Shown one piece after another: positions 1-5,572 of a stretch of DNA of 8,662 bases. A program made the position numbers and the translations under genes. Source of the stretch: Flavobacteriales bacterium (lineage in GTDB: Bacteria; Bacteroidota; Bacteroidia; Flavobacteriales; UA16); NCBI GenBank assembly GCA_030831885.1, contig JAURKF010000161.1, positions 1-8,662 on the forward strand. Direction: 5' to 3'. A model generated the notes under the pieces. It was not told the origin of the DNA. It made no database searches and saw only the letters and a list, made by a program, of their open reading frames with translations. The first letter of the stretch is position 1. Each line of letters opens with the position of its first letter.

Positions 1-11
1 GCTTTTGCCAT
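1..11 (-). CDS. possible 5' end of a divergent gene (partial)
   Basis: Reading leftwards from position 11, the sequence gives ATG GCA AAA GC, so a protein would begin Met-Ala-Lys-Ala before the window ends. The bases before this ATG are A-rich (AATTAAAATAAATA), as is common before Bacteroidota start codons. A perfect TAnnTTTG match, TACATTTG, lies 22 bp upstream on the same strand. Only four codons are visible, so no function can be given. The call rests on start context and promoter position alone, and a chance ATG is quite possible. Confidence 0.3.
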
Positions 12-33
12 TATTTATTTTAATTGGGGAGGA

Positions 34-41
34 CAAATGTA
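34..41 (-). promoter_or_regulatory. candidate -7 promoter element (TACATTTG), leftward
   Basis: The minus strand reads TACATTTG, an exact match to the Bacteroidota -7 consensus TAnnTTTG. A transcript starting about 5-8 bases downstream would have a leader of roughly 15-20 bases before the ATG at position 11. I see no clear TTG-type -33 element at the usual 17-23 base distance, so this is a half-supported promoter. Confidence 0.35.
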
Positions 42-70
42 AGCATGTATTTAAATTATCACCTTAAAAA

Positions 71-87
71 ATGACAACTTTTGTCAT
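71..87. promoter_or_regulatory. perfect inverted repeat, possible operator
   Basis: ATGACAA and TTGTCAT form a perfect 7-bp inverted repeat around the three bases CTT. It lies in the spacer before the fused E1 gene, 143 bp upstream of its start and upstream of the leftward TACATTTG element. There is no T-tract after it, so it is more likely a protein-binding dyad than a terminator. The spacer is AT-rich, so chance is not excluded. Confidence 0.35.
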
Positions 88-165
88 AATCTCAATATTT
101 AATGCTGATTTGAACCACATATATTTCATTCGAATTGAATAAAAATATAATAATTCATATGCCCG

Positions 166-185
166 GTGAATTCATTATGAATCAC
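166..185. promoter_or_regulatory. dyad upstream of the fused E1 gene, possible operator
   Basis: The core ATTCAT-T-ATGAAT (170-182) is a perfect 13-base odd palindrome. With a one-base offset it extends to GTGA...TCAC flanks, spanning 166-185. It lies about 45 bp before the ATG at 230, where an operator or activator site would be expected. A weaker dyad centred on TTCGAA lies at 125-140. No protein can be assigned; the ArsR-type regulator encoded downstream is one candidate. Confidence 0.3.
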
Positions 186-229
186 AACCTACATAAAAAA
201 TAAACTAATTTCACGCCCAAAATCTTGAT

Positions 230-2245
230 ATGCCAACACTGCGCAAGCCAGCTATAGAATTCAACTCGAAACATGGACTAACTGACGATGAGCTACTGCG
301 CCTATACAGAGCCATCCTGCTGCCCAGGCTAATCGAAGAAAAAATGCTAAGCCAATTGAGGCTCGGTAAAATTTCCAAATGGTTTAGCAGCTTTGGTCAA
401 GAGGCCATTTCCGTTGGCGTAGCATTGGCAATGGCTAAAGACGAATACATCTTACCAATGCATCGCAATCTGGGAATTTTTACAGGACGCGACTTACCAC
501 TCGACCAACTCTTCATGCAGTTCCAGGGAAAAGAACGCGGATTCACCAAAGGGCGTGATCGATCATTTCACTTCGGTACGCAACGACACAAGGTTGTCGG
601 AATGATTTCTCACCTTGGTCCACAATTAGGCATCGCTGATGGAATTGCGCTGGCCAATAAGCTTGGCAAACAGGCAAAAGCCACTATCGTATTTTGCGGT
701 GATGGAGGAGCTAGCGAAGGCGATTTTCACGAGGCGCTGAATGTGGCTACAGTTTGGGATTTACCTGTAATCATAGCAATCGAAAACAACGCATGGGGAC
801 TATCGACCCCTAGCAGAGAGCAATTTCGTTGCAAACAATTTATCGATAAAACTATCGGTTATGGCATGCCCGCAGAAGATGCGATTCAGGTCGATGGCAA
901 CAACATAATTGAAGTATTCAATGCTGTTCGAAAAGCTGCCGAAAGTATCCGAAATAGGCCACGTCCAATACTAATGGAATTCATGACTTTTCGTTTGCGA
1001 GGTCATGAAGAAGCCAGTGGCACGAAATATTACCCACAAGGACTCATTGAGGAATGGGAGAAAAAAGACCCTGTAGATAACTACGAAGCTTGGCTATTCG
1101 AGAAGGGCATTCTTAATGAAGAAATAGAGGCACAAATACGCTCTGAAATTAAGCAGCAAATTAGCGATGCGTTAAAAATTGCCTATGCCGAACCTGACAT
1201 TGAGCCTAACACCGAGCACGAAAGCAATGACGTATATGCGCCATTTGTCAATAGTGAAATAACACCACAAACATCTGCTTCAAGCGAGAAGAGATATATT
1301 GATGCCATAACCGACGCCCTGCGCGTTAGCATGCAGCGCCATGAAAAGCTAGTTCTAATGGGCCAGGATATTGCCGATTACGGAGGCGTGTTCAAAGTGA
1401 CCGAAGGATTTGTAAGTGAATTTGGGAAAGAACGTGTTCGTAATACCCCGTTGTGCGAGTCGGCCATTGTAGGCACCGGACTCGGCTTGAGCATCAGCGG
1501 ATGGAAAGCAATGGTTGAAATGCAGTTTGCCGATTTCGTAACCTGTGGCTTTAACCAAATCGTAAACAACCTGGCGAAACTTCACTACCGTTGGCAGGAA
1601 CACGCAGACGTTGTAGTGCGAATGCCCACAGGTGCGGGCATGGCAGCAGGTCCGTTTCATAGCCAAAGTAATGAGGCATGGTTTGCCCACACTCCAGGCC
1701 TTAAAGTAGTTTATCCGGCATTCCCTTATGATGCCAAAGGTCTCCTTTGTCAGGCTTTTGAGGATCCAAATCCGATCATTTTCTTTGAACATAAAGGCCT
1801 TTACAGAAGTATATCCGGGCAAGTACCAAACGAATTCTATACGGTACCATTCGGAAAAGCACAACTAGTGCAGCATGGCACCCAACTGACTATCGTTACA
1901 TACGGATTGGGTGTGCATTGGGCAATTGATTATTTAAAACAGCACCCGGAAATAAGCGCTGACCTGATTGACCTTCGCACCCTTCTGCCGCTGGATATGG
2001 AAACTGTATTCACTTCGGTAAAGAAAACCGGACGCGTTTTAGTTCTGCACGAGGATTCCCTTACTGGCGGAATTGGGGGCGAAATCGCGGCTCGCATTGG
2101 CGAAGAATGCTTTGAAAAACTTGATGCACCGGTTGTGCGCTGCGCAAGTTTGGATACACCTATTCCTTTTAACGCGGAATTGGAGAAAAACTATCTTGCC
2201 AATAAATACCTCGACTCTTGCATTAAGAGGGTATTGCATTATTAA
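230..2245 (+). CDS. fused 2-oxoacid dehydrogenase E1, alpha and beta chains in one protein
   Basis: This 671-residue cytoplasmic thiamine-diphosphate enzyme should catalyse oxidative decarboxylation of a 2-oxoacid and transfer of the acyl group to the lipoyl domain of an E2 partner. Residues about 20-325 match the alpha chain: MHRN at 77-80, the TPP/Mg motif beginning GDG at 157-159 and ending with the Asn pair at 186-187, and the RGHEEASG loop at 257-264. Residues about 326-354 are a polar linker. Residues about 355-671 match the beta chain: the expected catalytic Glu410 in PLCESAIVG, FHSQS with His477, and His487. Length and order fit the fused E1 common in Bacteroidota, usually annotated as branched-chain 2-oxoacid dehydrogenase. 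Substrate choice (branched-chain acids or pyruvate) cannot be read from sequence alone. The ATG at 230 gives the full N-terminus. An ArsR-type regulator follows by 67 bp. No E2 or E3 gene is adjacent. Confidence 0.93.
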   Translation: MPTLRKPAIEFNSKHGLTDDELLRLYRAILLPRLIEEKMLSQLRLGKISKWFSSFGQEAISVGVALAMAKDEYILPMHRNLGIFTGRDLPLDQLFMQFQGKERGFTKGRDRSFHFGTQRHKVVGMISHLGPQLGIADGIALANKLGKQAKATIVFCGDGGASEGDFHEALNVATVWDLPVIIAIENNAWGLSTPSREQFRCKQFIDKTIGYGMPAEDAIQVDGNNIIEVFNAVRKAAESIRNRPRPILMEFMTFRLRGHEEASGTKYYPQGLIEEWEKKDPVDNYEAWLFEKGILNEEIEAQIRSEIKQQISDALKIAYAEPDIEPNTEHESNDVYAPFVNSEITPQTSASSEKRYIDAITDALRVSMQRHEKLVLMGQDIADYGGVFKVTEGFVSEFGKERVRNTPLCESAIVGTGLGLSISGWKAMVEMQFADFVTCGFNQIVNNLAKLHYRWQEHADVVVRMPTGAGMAAGPFHSQSNEAWFAHTPGLKVVYPAFPYDAKGLLCQAFEDPNPIIFFEHKGLYRSISGQVPNEFYTVPFGKAQLVQHGTQLTIVTYGLGVHWAIDYLKQHPEISADLIDLRTLLPLDMETVFTSVKKTGRVLVLHEDSLTGGIGGEIAARIGEECFEKLDAPVVRCASLDTPIPFNAELEKNYLANKYLDSCIKRVLHY

Positions 2246-2312
2246 ACGGCTGAAGAATATTTACAAAAGAGTAACGCCAGATTGACCTAATCAAAATACC
2301 AAGGCAACACTT

Positions 2313-2651
2313 TTGAGGTCTTCATTTGAATTGATCTTGGAAGAAAAGCAGGCATATTCTGAGCTTGAACAAAATCTTGCACATTTCACGCGGGCCCTCG
2401 GGCATCCGGCACGAATAGCCGTGCTTGTTGAACTTGCGCGCCGAGGCTTTGTGGTGCAGGGTGAAATAATTCAGGTACCTAAACTATCACAAGCCACCGT
2501 AATGCAGCATCTGCGTGAATTAAAGCGAGCCGGATTGTTGAAGGGCCGCATTTTCGGATCCAAGGCAGATTATCGAATTGATTCAGAGAATATTCAAAAA
2601 TTCGAATTCCTGTTCAAAGAGTTTATTCAGCATTTCGATGACGCATCATAA
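2313..2651 (+). CDS. ArsR-family winged helix-turn-helix regulator
   Basis: This is a 112-residue DNA-binding protein, the usual size for the ArsR/SmtB fold. Residues 26-45 (TRALGHPARIAVLVELARRG) are the characteristic first part. The helix-turn-helix spans about 47-75, with recognition helix LSQATVMQHLREL at 58-70. The beta wing is about 77-89, with GSKADYRID. There is no cysteine anywhere, so the classical metal-sensing ELCVCDL motif is absent; the signal is unknown and may be a protein or small molecule. The start is TTG at 2313, with AAGG eight bases before it. An in-frame TGA at 2283 excludes an upstream start, and no ATG occurs before the DNA-binding helix. The gene follows the fused E1 by 67 bp with no visible terminator, so cotranscription and a regulatory link are plausible but unproven. 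Confidence 0.85.
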   Translation: MRSSFELILEEKQAYSELEQNLAHFTRALGHPARIAVLVELARRGFVVQGEIIQVPKLSQATVMQHLRELKRAGLLKGRIFGSKADYRIDSENIQKFEFLFKEFIQHFDDAS

Positions 2652-2683
2652 CAAGATAAATCTCTGTTAACACATAGTTCATA

Positions 2684-3028
2684 TTGCAAAAAGTTCTTTG
2701 CAGCGTGAATTTCAAAAGGCTCCTCATATCGTGCATCCTTCTCGTCAGCGCATGGAGTCTATTTGCCCACACTCCTGTGAAAACATCCTTGAATACTGCC
2801 AAAGTTCAAGTAATAGATGCAGGCAGTGGCGAACCATTAACAGGAGCACGCGTAATGCTCAACGGCTCAACCCAAGCAACTCTAACCGATTCGAATGGCT
2901 TCTTTGAAATTCAAGTTGATGAGAATCAACAGGAAATTATAACCATTTCGCTGGTATCGTTCCAATCATTTTCAATTGCAACTTCACAATTGGTGGGTAA
3001 AAGTTCCATTCAACTTAGCGAGAAATAA
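2684..3028 (+). CDS. small exported protein with one carboxypeptidase-regulatory-like domain
   Basis: The product is up to 114 residues with an N-terminal signal peptide (hydrophobic stretch LLISCILLVSAWSLFA, likely cleavage before HTP) and then one beta-sandwich domain. The region from KVQVIDAGSGEPLTGARVML through TLTDSNGFFEIQV follows the CarboxypepD_reg-like (CNA-B/transthyretin-like) pattern: strand, GEPL.GA.V, then a TD..G.F turn. In Bacteroidota this domain usually forms the N-terminus of TonB-dependent receptors or large outer-membrane proteins; here it stands alone, so a role in adhesion or envelope structure is only a guess. The start is uncertain. TTG at 2684 is the longest option. 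GTG at 2705 is in frame and gives a more compact 21-residue signal peptide, so it may be the real start. It lies 32 bp after the ArsR-type gene. Confidence 0.72.
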   Translation: MQKVLCSVNFKRLLISCILLVSAWSLFAHTPVKTSLNTAKVQVIDAGSGEPLTGARVMLNGSTQATLTDSNGFFEIQVDENQQEIITISLVSFQSFSIATSQLVGKSSIQLSEK

Positions 3029-3075
3029 GGAAATCCAAAATTTTTAACATTGGTATCTGAACTTTTCATGTTAGG

Positions 3076-3085
3076 TTAACGTTAA
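3076..3085. promoter_or_regulatory. palindrome TTAACGTTAA in the spacer before the MORN-variant gene
   Basis: TTAACGTTAA is a perfect 10-bp palindrome lying 46 bp before the ATG at 3132, in a 103-bp AT-rich spacer. It could be an operator. I found no good TAnnTTTG element in this spacer, so the promoter of the MORN-variant gene is not located. At this length in AT-rich DNA, chance is a real alternative. Confidence 0.2.
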
Positions 3086-3131
3086 ATTAGCGTAATCAGG
3101 ATGTAAACTTCATTCTGAAAATCCGAAGCAT

Positions 3132-3608
3132 ATGAAGAAGTTATTCCTTTCCTTCGCCCTCTTATTGGGCCTGATTCATTCAACCATCGCGCAATCCGAC
3201 GTGCGTCTAATTGATGGTCTTTACAAGACCGCTGACGGATCAACTTTCACAGGTGAAGCCACAATCGAAGCCTCGGCTGATGGTTCACAGCAAAAGCAAA
3301 GTATTCATGTCGTAGATGGTCTCATGCACGGAGCCGTGAGTTATTACCATAGTTCAGGACATATAGAAGAAGCCGGTTATTACATCATGGGTAAAAAGGA
3401 TGGACAATGGACCCAGTTCGCACCGAATGGCAATAAGCTAGGTGAAGCGTTTTATAAGGACGGCAAAAAAGATGGAATATGGACCGTGTGGGACGAAAGT
3501 GGAGTAAAGCGTTATCATATGGTCTATAGCATGGGCAAGAAAATCGACACTTGGAAGATGTGGGATGAAAATGCCACCCTCGTAAGTGAACGCGTTTACA
3601 ACGAATAA
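3132..3608 (+). CDS. exported MORN-variant (YwqK-like) repeat protein
   Basis: This 158-residue protein has a clear signal peptide (MKKLFLSFALLLGLIHSTIA, cleavage near QS), so it should act in the periplasm or outside the cell. Residues about 28-60 form a beta-rich lead-in. Residues 63-158 divide exactly into four 24-residue units, beginning GLMHG, GKKDG, GKKDG and GKKID, each with a GxW or similar aromatic core and a turn before the next strand. This matches the MORN-variant repeats of proteins often named YwqK-family antitoxin in databases. No toxin gene is next to it, so that name should not be read as function. ATG at 3132 gives the canonical signal peptide. The gene converges on cysQ with only 16 bp between stop codons. 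Its role is unknown; it may be a beta-sheet scaffold or envelope protein. Confidence 0.8.
   Translation: MKKLFLSFALLLGLIHSTIAQSDVRLIDGLYKTADGSTFTGEATIEASADGSQQKQSIHVVDGLMHGAVSYYHSSGHIEEAGYYIMGKKDGQWTQFAPNGNKLGEAFYKDGKKDGIWTVWDESGVKRYHMVYSMGKKIDTWKMWDENATLVSERVYNE
3318..3605 (+). repeat. four tandem 72-bp coding units (MORN-variant repeats)
   Basis: The units are 3318-3389, 3390-3461, 3462-3533 and 3534-3605, encoding residues 63-86, 87-110, 111-134 and 135-158. Units 2 and 3 are closest, both starting GKKDG followed by xW. Unit 4 is degenerate (GKKID then TW). The repeat is at protein level; the DNA copies have diverged, so this is an old duplication and not a recent slippage array. Confidence 0.75.
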
Positions 3609-3624
3609 TCGCTTTAGTGCAGCC

Positions 3625-4386
3625 CTATGATTGAATGTGGGCTAGAAAAGATGGATTTAATAAACTCTCTTTGTTGTAATGGGTTTTCGTTTCAGATAGG
3701 TATTTAAAAACAGCTCCGGCCTCTTCCACCAATACATGTCCGGCTGCCGTATCCCACTCCATGGTTGGGCCTTTTCGGTAATATATGTCTGCCTCGCCTG
3801 AGGCTATCCGACAAAATTTCAACGCGCTTCCTACCCTCATAAATTCGGTAATAGGGAATTGTCGCAATACTTCTGACTCATGAGGATTTACATGAGAATT
3901 GCTTCCAATCGAAATCCAATCCTGCAATTTGTTATTCGCCCAAATACGATTGGTTGATACCCCATCGTCCAAAAAAGCGCCGTGACCTTTCATTGCCCAA
4001 TACGTATGACCAAGCACGGGAAGGTGTATGAAGCCTATTGATGGTAACGAATGCTCCATCAAAGCCAAGTTAATCGTGAACTGATCACTTCGCTTGATAA
4101 ACTCTTTTGTGCCATCGAGCGGATCTAGACACCAGTAGCGCGTCCATTCCTTCCGAATTGCGAACGGCAATTGAACCGACTCCTCCGAAATGATGGGGAT
4201 GCTTGAATCCAACATGGCCAACTGATTTATGATATATTCATTTGAATATCGATCAGCTAATGTGACAGGTGATAAATCCGCCTTCCACTCCATTTCCAAG
4301 CAATGCTGCTCCAACGCATACACTTCCATTATCAGGTTTCCAGCCTTCCTAAGCAGTTGTATTATATCTGGAATTGATTCTTTCAC
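3625..4386 (-). CDS. cysQ: 3'(2'),5'-bisphosphate nucleotidase CysQ
   Basis: This 253-residue member of the inositol monophosphatase superfamily should remove the 3'-phosphate from PAP (and PAPS), a by-product of sulfate assimilation and of sulfo- or phosphopantetheinyl transfer, using Mg2+ in the cytoplasm. Visible metal-site motifs are KADLSPVTLAD (35-45), ISEES with Glu68-Glu69, DPLDGT (88-93) and WDTAAG (211-216). TKEFIKR directly after DPLDGT is typical of CysQ. The length is normal. The start is GTG at 4386: the frame has a stop (TGA) shortly upstream, and the next Met, at residue 20, would remove the conserved first helix. It is divergent from pdhB across 140 bp and convergent with the MORN-variant gene. 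No sulfate-assimilation genes are in the window. Confidence 0.9.
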   Translation of the reverse strand: MKESIPDIIQLLRKAGNLIMEVYALEQHCLEMEWKADLSPVTLADRYSNEYIINQLAMLDSSIPIISEESVQLPFAIRKEWTRYWCLDPLDGTKEFIKRSDQFTINLALMEHSLPSIGFIHLPVLGHTYWAMKGHGAFLDDGVSTNRIWANNKLQDWISIGSNSHVNPHESEVLRQFPITEFMRVGSALKFCRIASGEADIYYRKGPTMEWDTAAGHVLVEEAGAVFKYLSETKTHYNKESLLNPSFLAHIQS

Positions 4387-4478
4387 TCTCGGGATTATTC
4401 ATTTCCTCAAAATTCAGTTCACTTACATACGTCTATCGAACGACACTGAGGAATTCGAAATTACGACCGGAAGGAGCC

Positions 4479-4494
4479 TTTTGTTGGAACAAAA
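4479..4494. promoter_or_regulatory. inverted repeat TTTTGTT-GG-AACAAAA, possible pdhB operator
   Basis: A perfect 7-bp inverted repeat with a two-base centre lies 32 bp before the pdhB start. Outer AGGA (4472-4475) and TCCT (4495-4498) can extend it with a three-base bulge on the left. The repeat covers the TTG bases that would be the -33 element for the candidate -7 element at 4501, so a bound protein could block or assist transcription of pdhB. It has no T-tract on the pdhB side and so is unlikely to be a terminator. Confidence 0.4.
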
Positions 4495-4508
4495 TCCTGC
4501 TATTTTTA
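4481..4508 (+). promoter_or_regulatory. candidate pdhB promoter, Bacteroidota type
   Basis: TTG at 4481-4483 as -33 is followed, 17 bases later, by TATTTTTA at 4501-4508, which matches TAnnTTTG in all but the last base. A transcription start near 4513-4516 would leave a short leader of about 12 bases before the ATG at 4527. The match is imperfect and AT-rich; this is a candidate only. Confidence 0.35.
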
Positions 4509-4526
4509 CGCCCTATTCGAAAAATC

Positions 4527-5504
4527 ATGAGAGAGATTCAATTTAGAGAAGCTATCTGCGAGGCAATGTCGGAAGAAATGCGTCGTGACCAATCCGTTTT
4601 CCTTTTAGGTGAGGAGGTCGCCGAATATAACGGAGCTTACAAAGCATCGAAAGGAATGTTGGACGAGTTTGGTGCTAAGCGGGTTATCGACACACCCATT
4701 GCGGAGCTGGGCTTTTCGGGAATAGCTGTAGGTGCAGCCATGAATGGATTGCGTCCAATAGTAGAGTTCATGACTTGGAACTTCGCAATTCTGGCCGCTG
4801 ATCAGATAATCAACTCAGCAGCCAAAATGCTACAGATGAGCGGCGGTCAGTACAATGTGCCTATTGTATTTCGTGGTCCCAACGGCCAGGCCGGACAGTT
4901 GGCTGCTACGCACTCTCAAAGTTTCGAATCGATGTATGCTCACGTTCCAGGTTTAAAGGTAATCACACCATCCAATCCGTATGATGCAAAAGGACTTTTG
5001 AAGGCTGCCATTCGAGATAATGACCCTGTAGTGTTCTTTGAAAGTGAGAAAATGTATGGCGACAAAGGACTTGTTCCTGATGGAGAATATATTCTTCCCA
5101 TTGGTGTGGCTGACGTGAAAAGAGAAGGAACGGATGTTACATTGGTTTCATTTGGGAAAATCATGAAAACCGCTCTGGCTGCGGCAGCCGAGCTCGAGAA
5201 GGAAGGTATTAGCATGGAAGTAATCGATTTGCGTACGATTCGTCCGCTCGATATTGATACCATTGTGCAATCGGTTAAGAAAACCAACCGTCTCATCATA
5301 CTCGAAGAGTCATGGCCTGTTGCGAGCATTTCAACCGAGATTGCCTACCGCGTGCAGCGACATGCTTTCGATTATCTTGATGCTCCGGTGCGTCGACTTA
5401 CACAAAGCGACACCCCATTTGCATTTGCCACTTCACTCATCGACGCAGCGTTGCCACAAGTTGCCGATGTTGTGCGCACTGCAAAAGAGGTATTATACCG
5501 ATAG
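4527..5504 (+). CDS. pdhB: pyruvate dehydrogenase E1 component, beta subunit
   Basis: This 325-residue cytoplasmic beta subunit should pair with a separate PdhA to form the E1 tetramer that converts pyruvate to acetyl-dihydrolipoyl E2 in the pyruvate dehydrogenase complex. Visible features are GEEVAEYNGAYKASKG (28-43), the expected catalytic Glu60 in PIAELGFSGIAVG, THSQSFESMYAHVPGLKV with His129 and His139, and the C-terminal domain with VIDLRTIRPLD (232-242) and ILEESWP (258-264). The length is normal for the family. The frame stays open upstream to 4374, but that stretch overlaps the 5' end of cysQ and has no E1 similarity, so ATG 4527 (MREIQFREAI) is chosen. The pdhA, E2 and E3 genes are not in the window. 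A strong terminator follows at 5523. Confidence 0.93.
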   Translation: MREIQFREAICEAMSEEMRRDQSVFLLGEEVAEYNGAYKASKGMLDEFGAKRVIDTPIAELGFSGIAVGAAMNGLRPIVEFMTWNFAILAADQIINSAAKMLQMSGGQYNVPIVFRGPNGQAGQLAATHSQSFESMYAHVPGLKVITPSNPYDAKGLLKAAIRDNDPVVFFESEKMYGDKGLVPDGEYILPIGVADVKREGTDVTLVSFGKIMKTALAAAAELEKEGISMEVIDLRTIRPLDIDTIVQSVKKTNRLIILEESWPVASISTEIAYRVQRHAFDYLDAPVRRLTQSDTPFAFATSLIDAALPQVADVVRTAKEVLYR

Positions 5505-5522
5505 TTCTACTCCCCCGAAATA

Positions 5523-5554
5523 AAAAAAGCCGCGTGTTTATACGCGGCTTTTTT
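5523..5554. terminator. bidirectional intrinsic terminator between pdhB and the cytochrome gene
   Basis: AGCCGCGT and ACGCGGCT form a GC-rich perfect stem around a six-base loop (GTTTAT), flanked by six or seven A on the left and six T on the right. On either strand this is a GC hairpin followed by a T run. It sits 18 bp after the pdhB stop and 18 bp beyond the stop of the convergent cytochrome gene, so it can end both transcripts. Confidence 0.9.
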
Positions 5555-5572
5555 GTCTTCCTTCCGTGAGCA

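Noticed and set aside
1355..1864. Long open frame on the minus strand (169 codons) inside the fused E1 gene
   Set aside because: It lies wholly antisense to the conserved beta-chain coding sequence, and its translation shows no recognisable domain. It is a shadow of the codon pattern of the real gene.
3132..3608. Toxin-antitoxin locus, based on the YwqK antitoxin label for MORN-variant proteins
   Set aside because: The protein has a signal peptide, and no toxin-like gene is adjacent; the flanking genes are a regulatory-like beta domain and cysQ.
3621..3643. AGCCC...GGGCT inverted repeat at the junction of the MORN-variant gene and cysQ, as a possible terminator
   Set aside because: The stem is only 5 bp with a 13-base loop and there is no T run on either strand; it also lies mostly within the cysQ coding end.
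4374..4526. N-terminal extension of pdhB by 51 residues
   Set aside because: The extension overlaps the start of cysQ, has no similarity to E1 beta, and would read through the candidate promoter and palindrome. ATG 4527 gives the normal family N-terminus.
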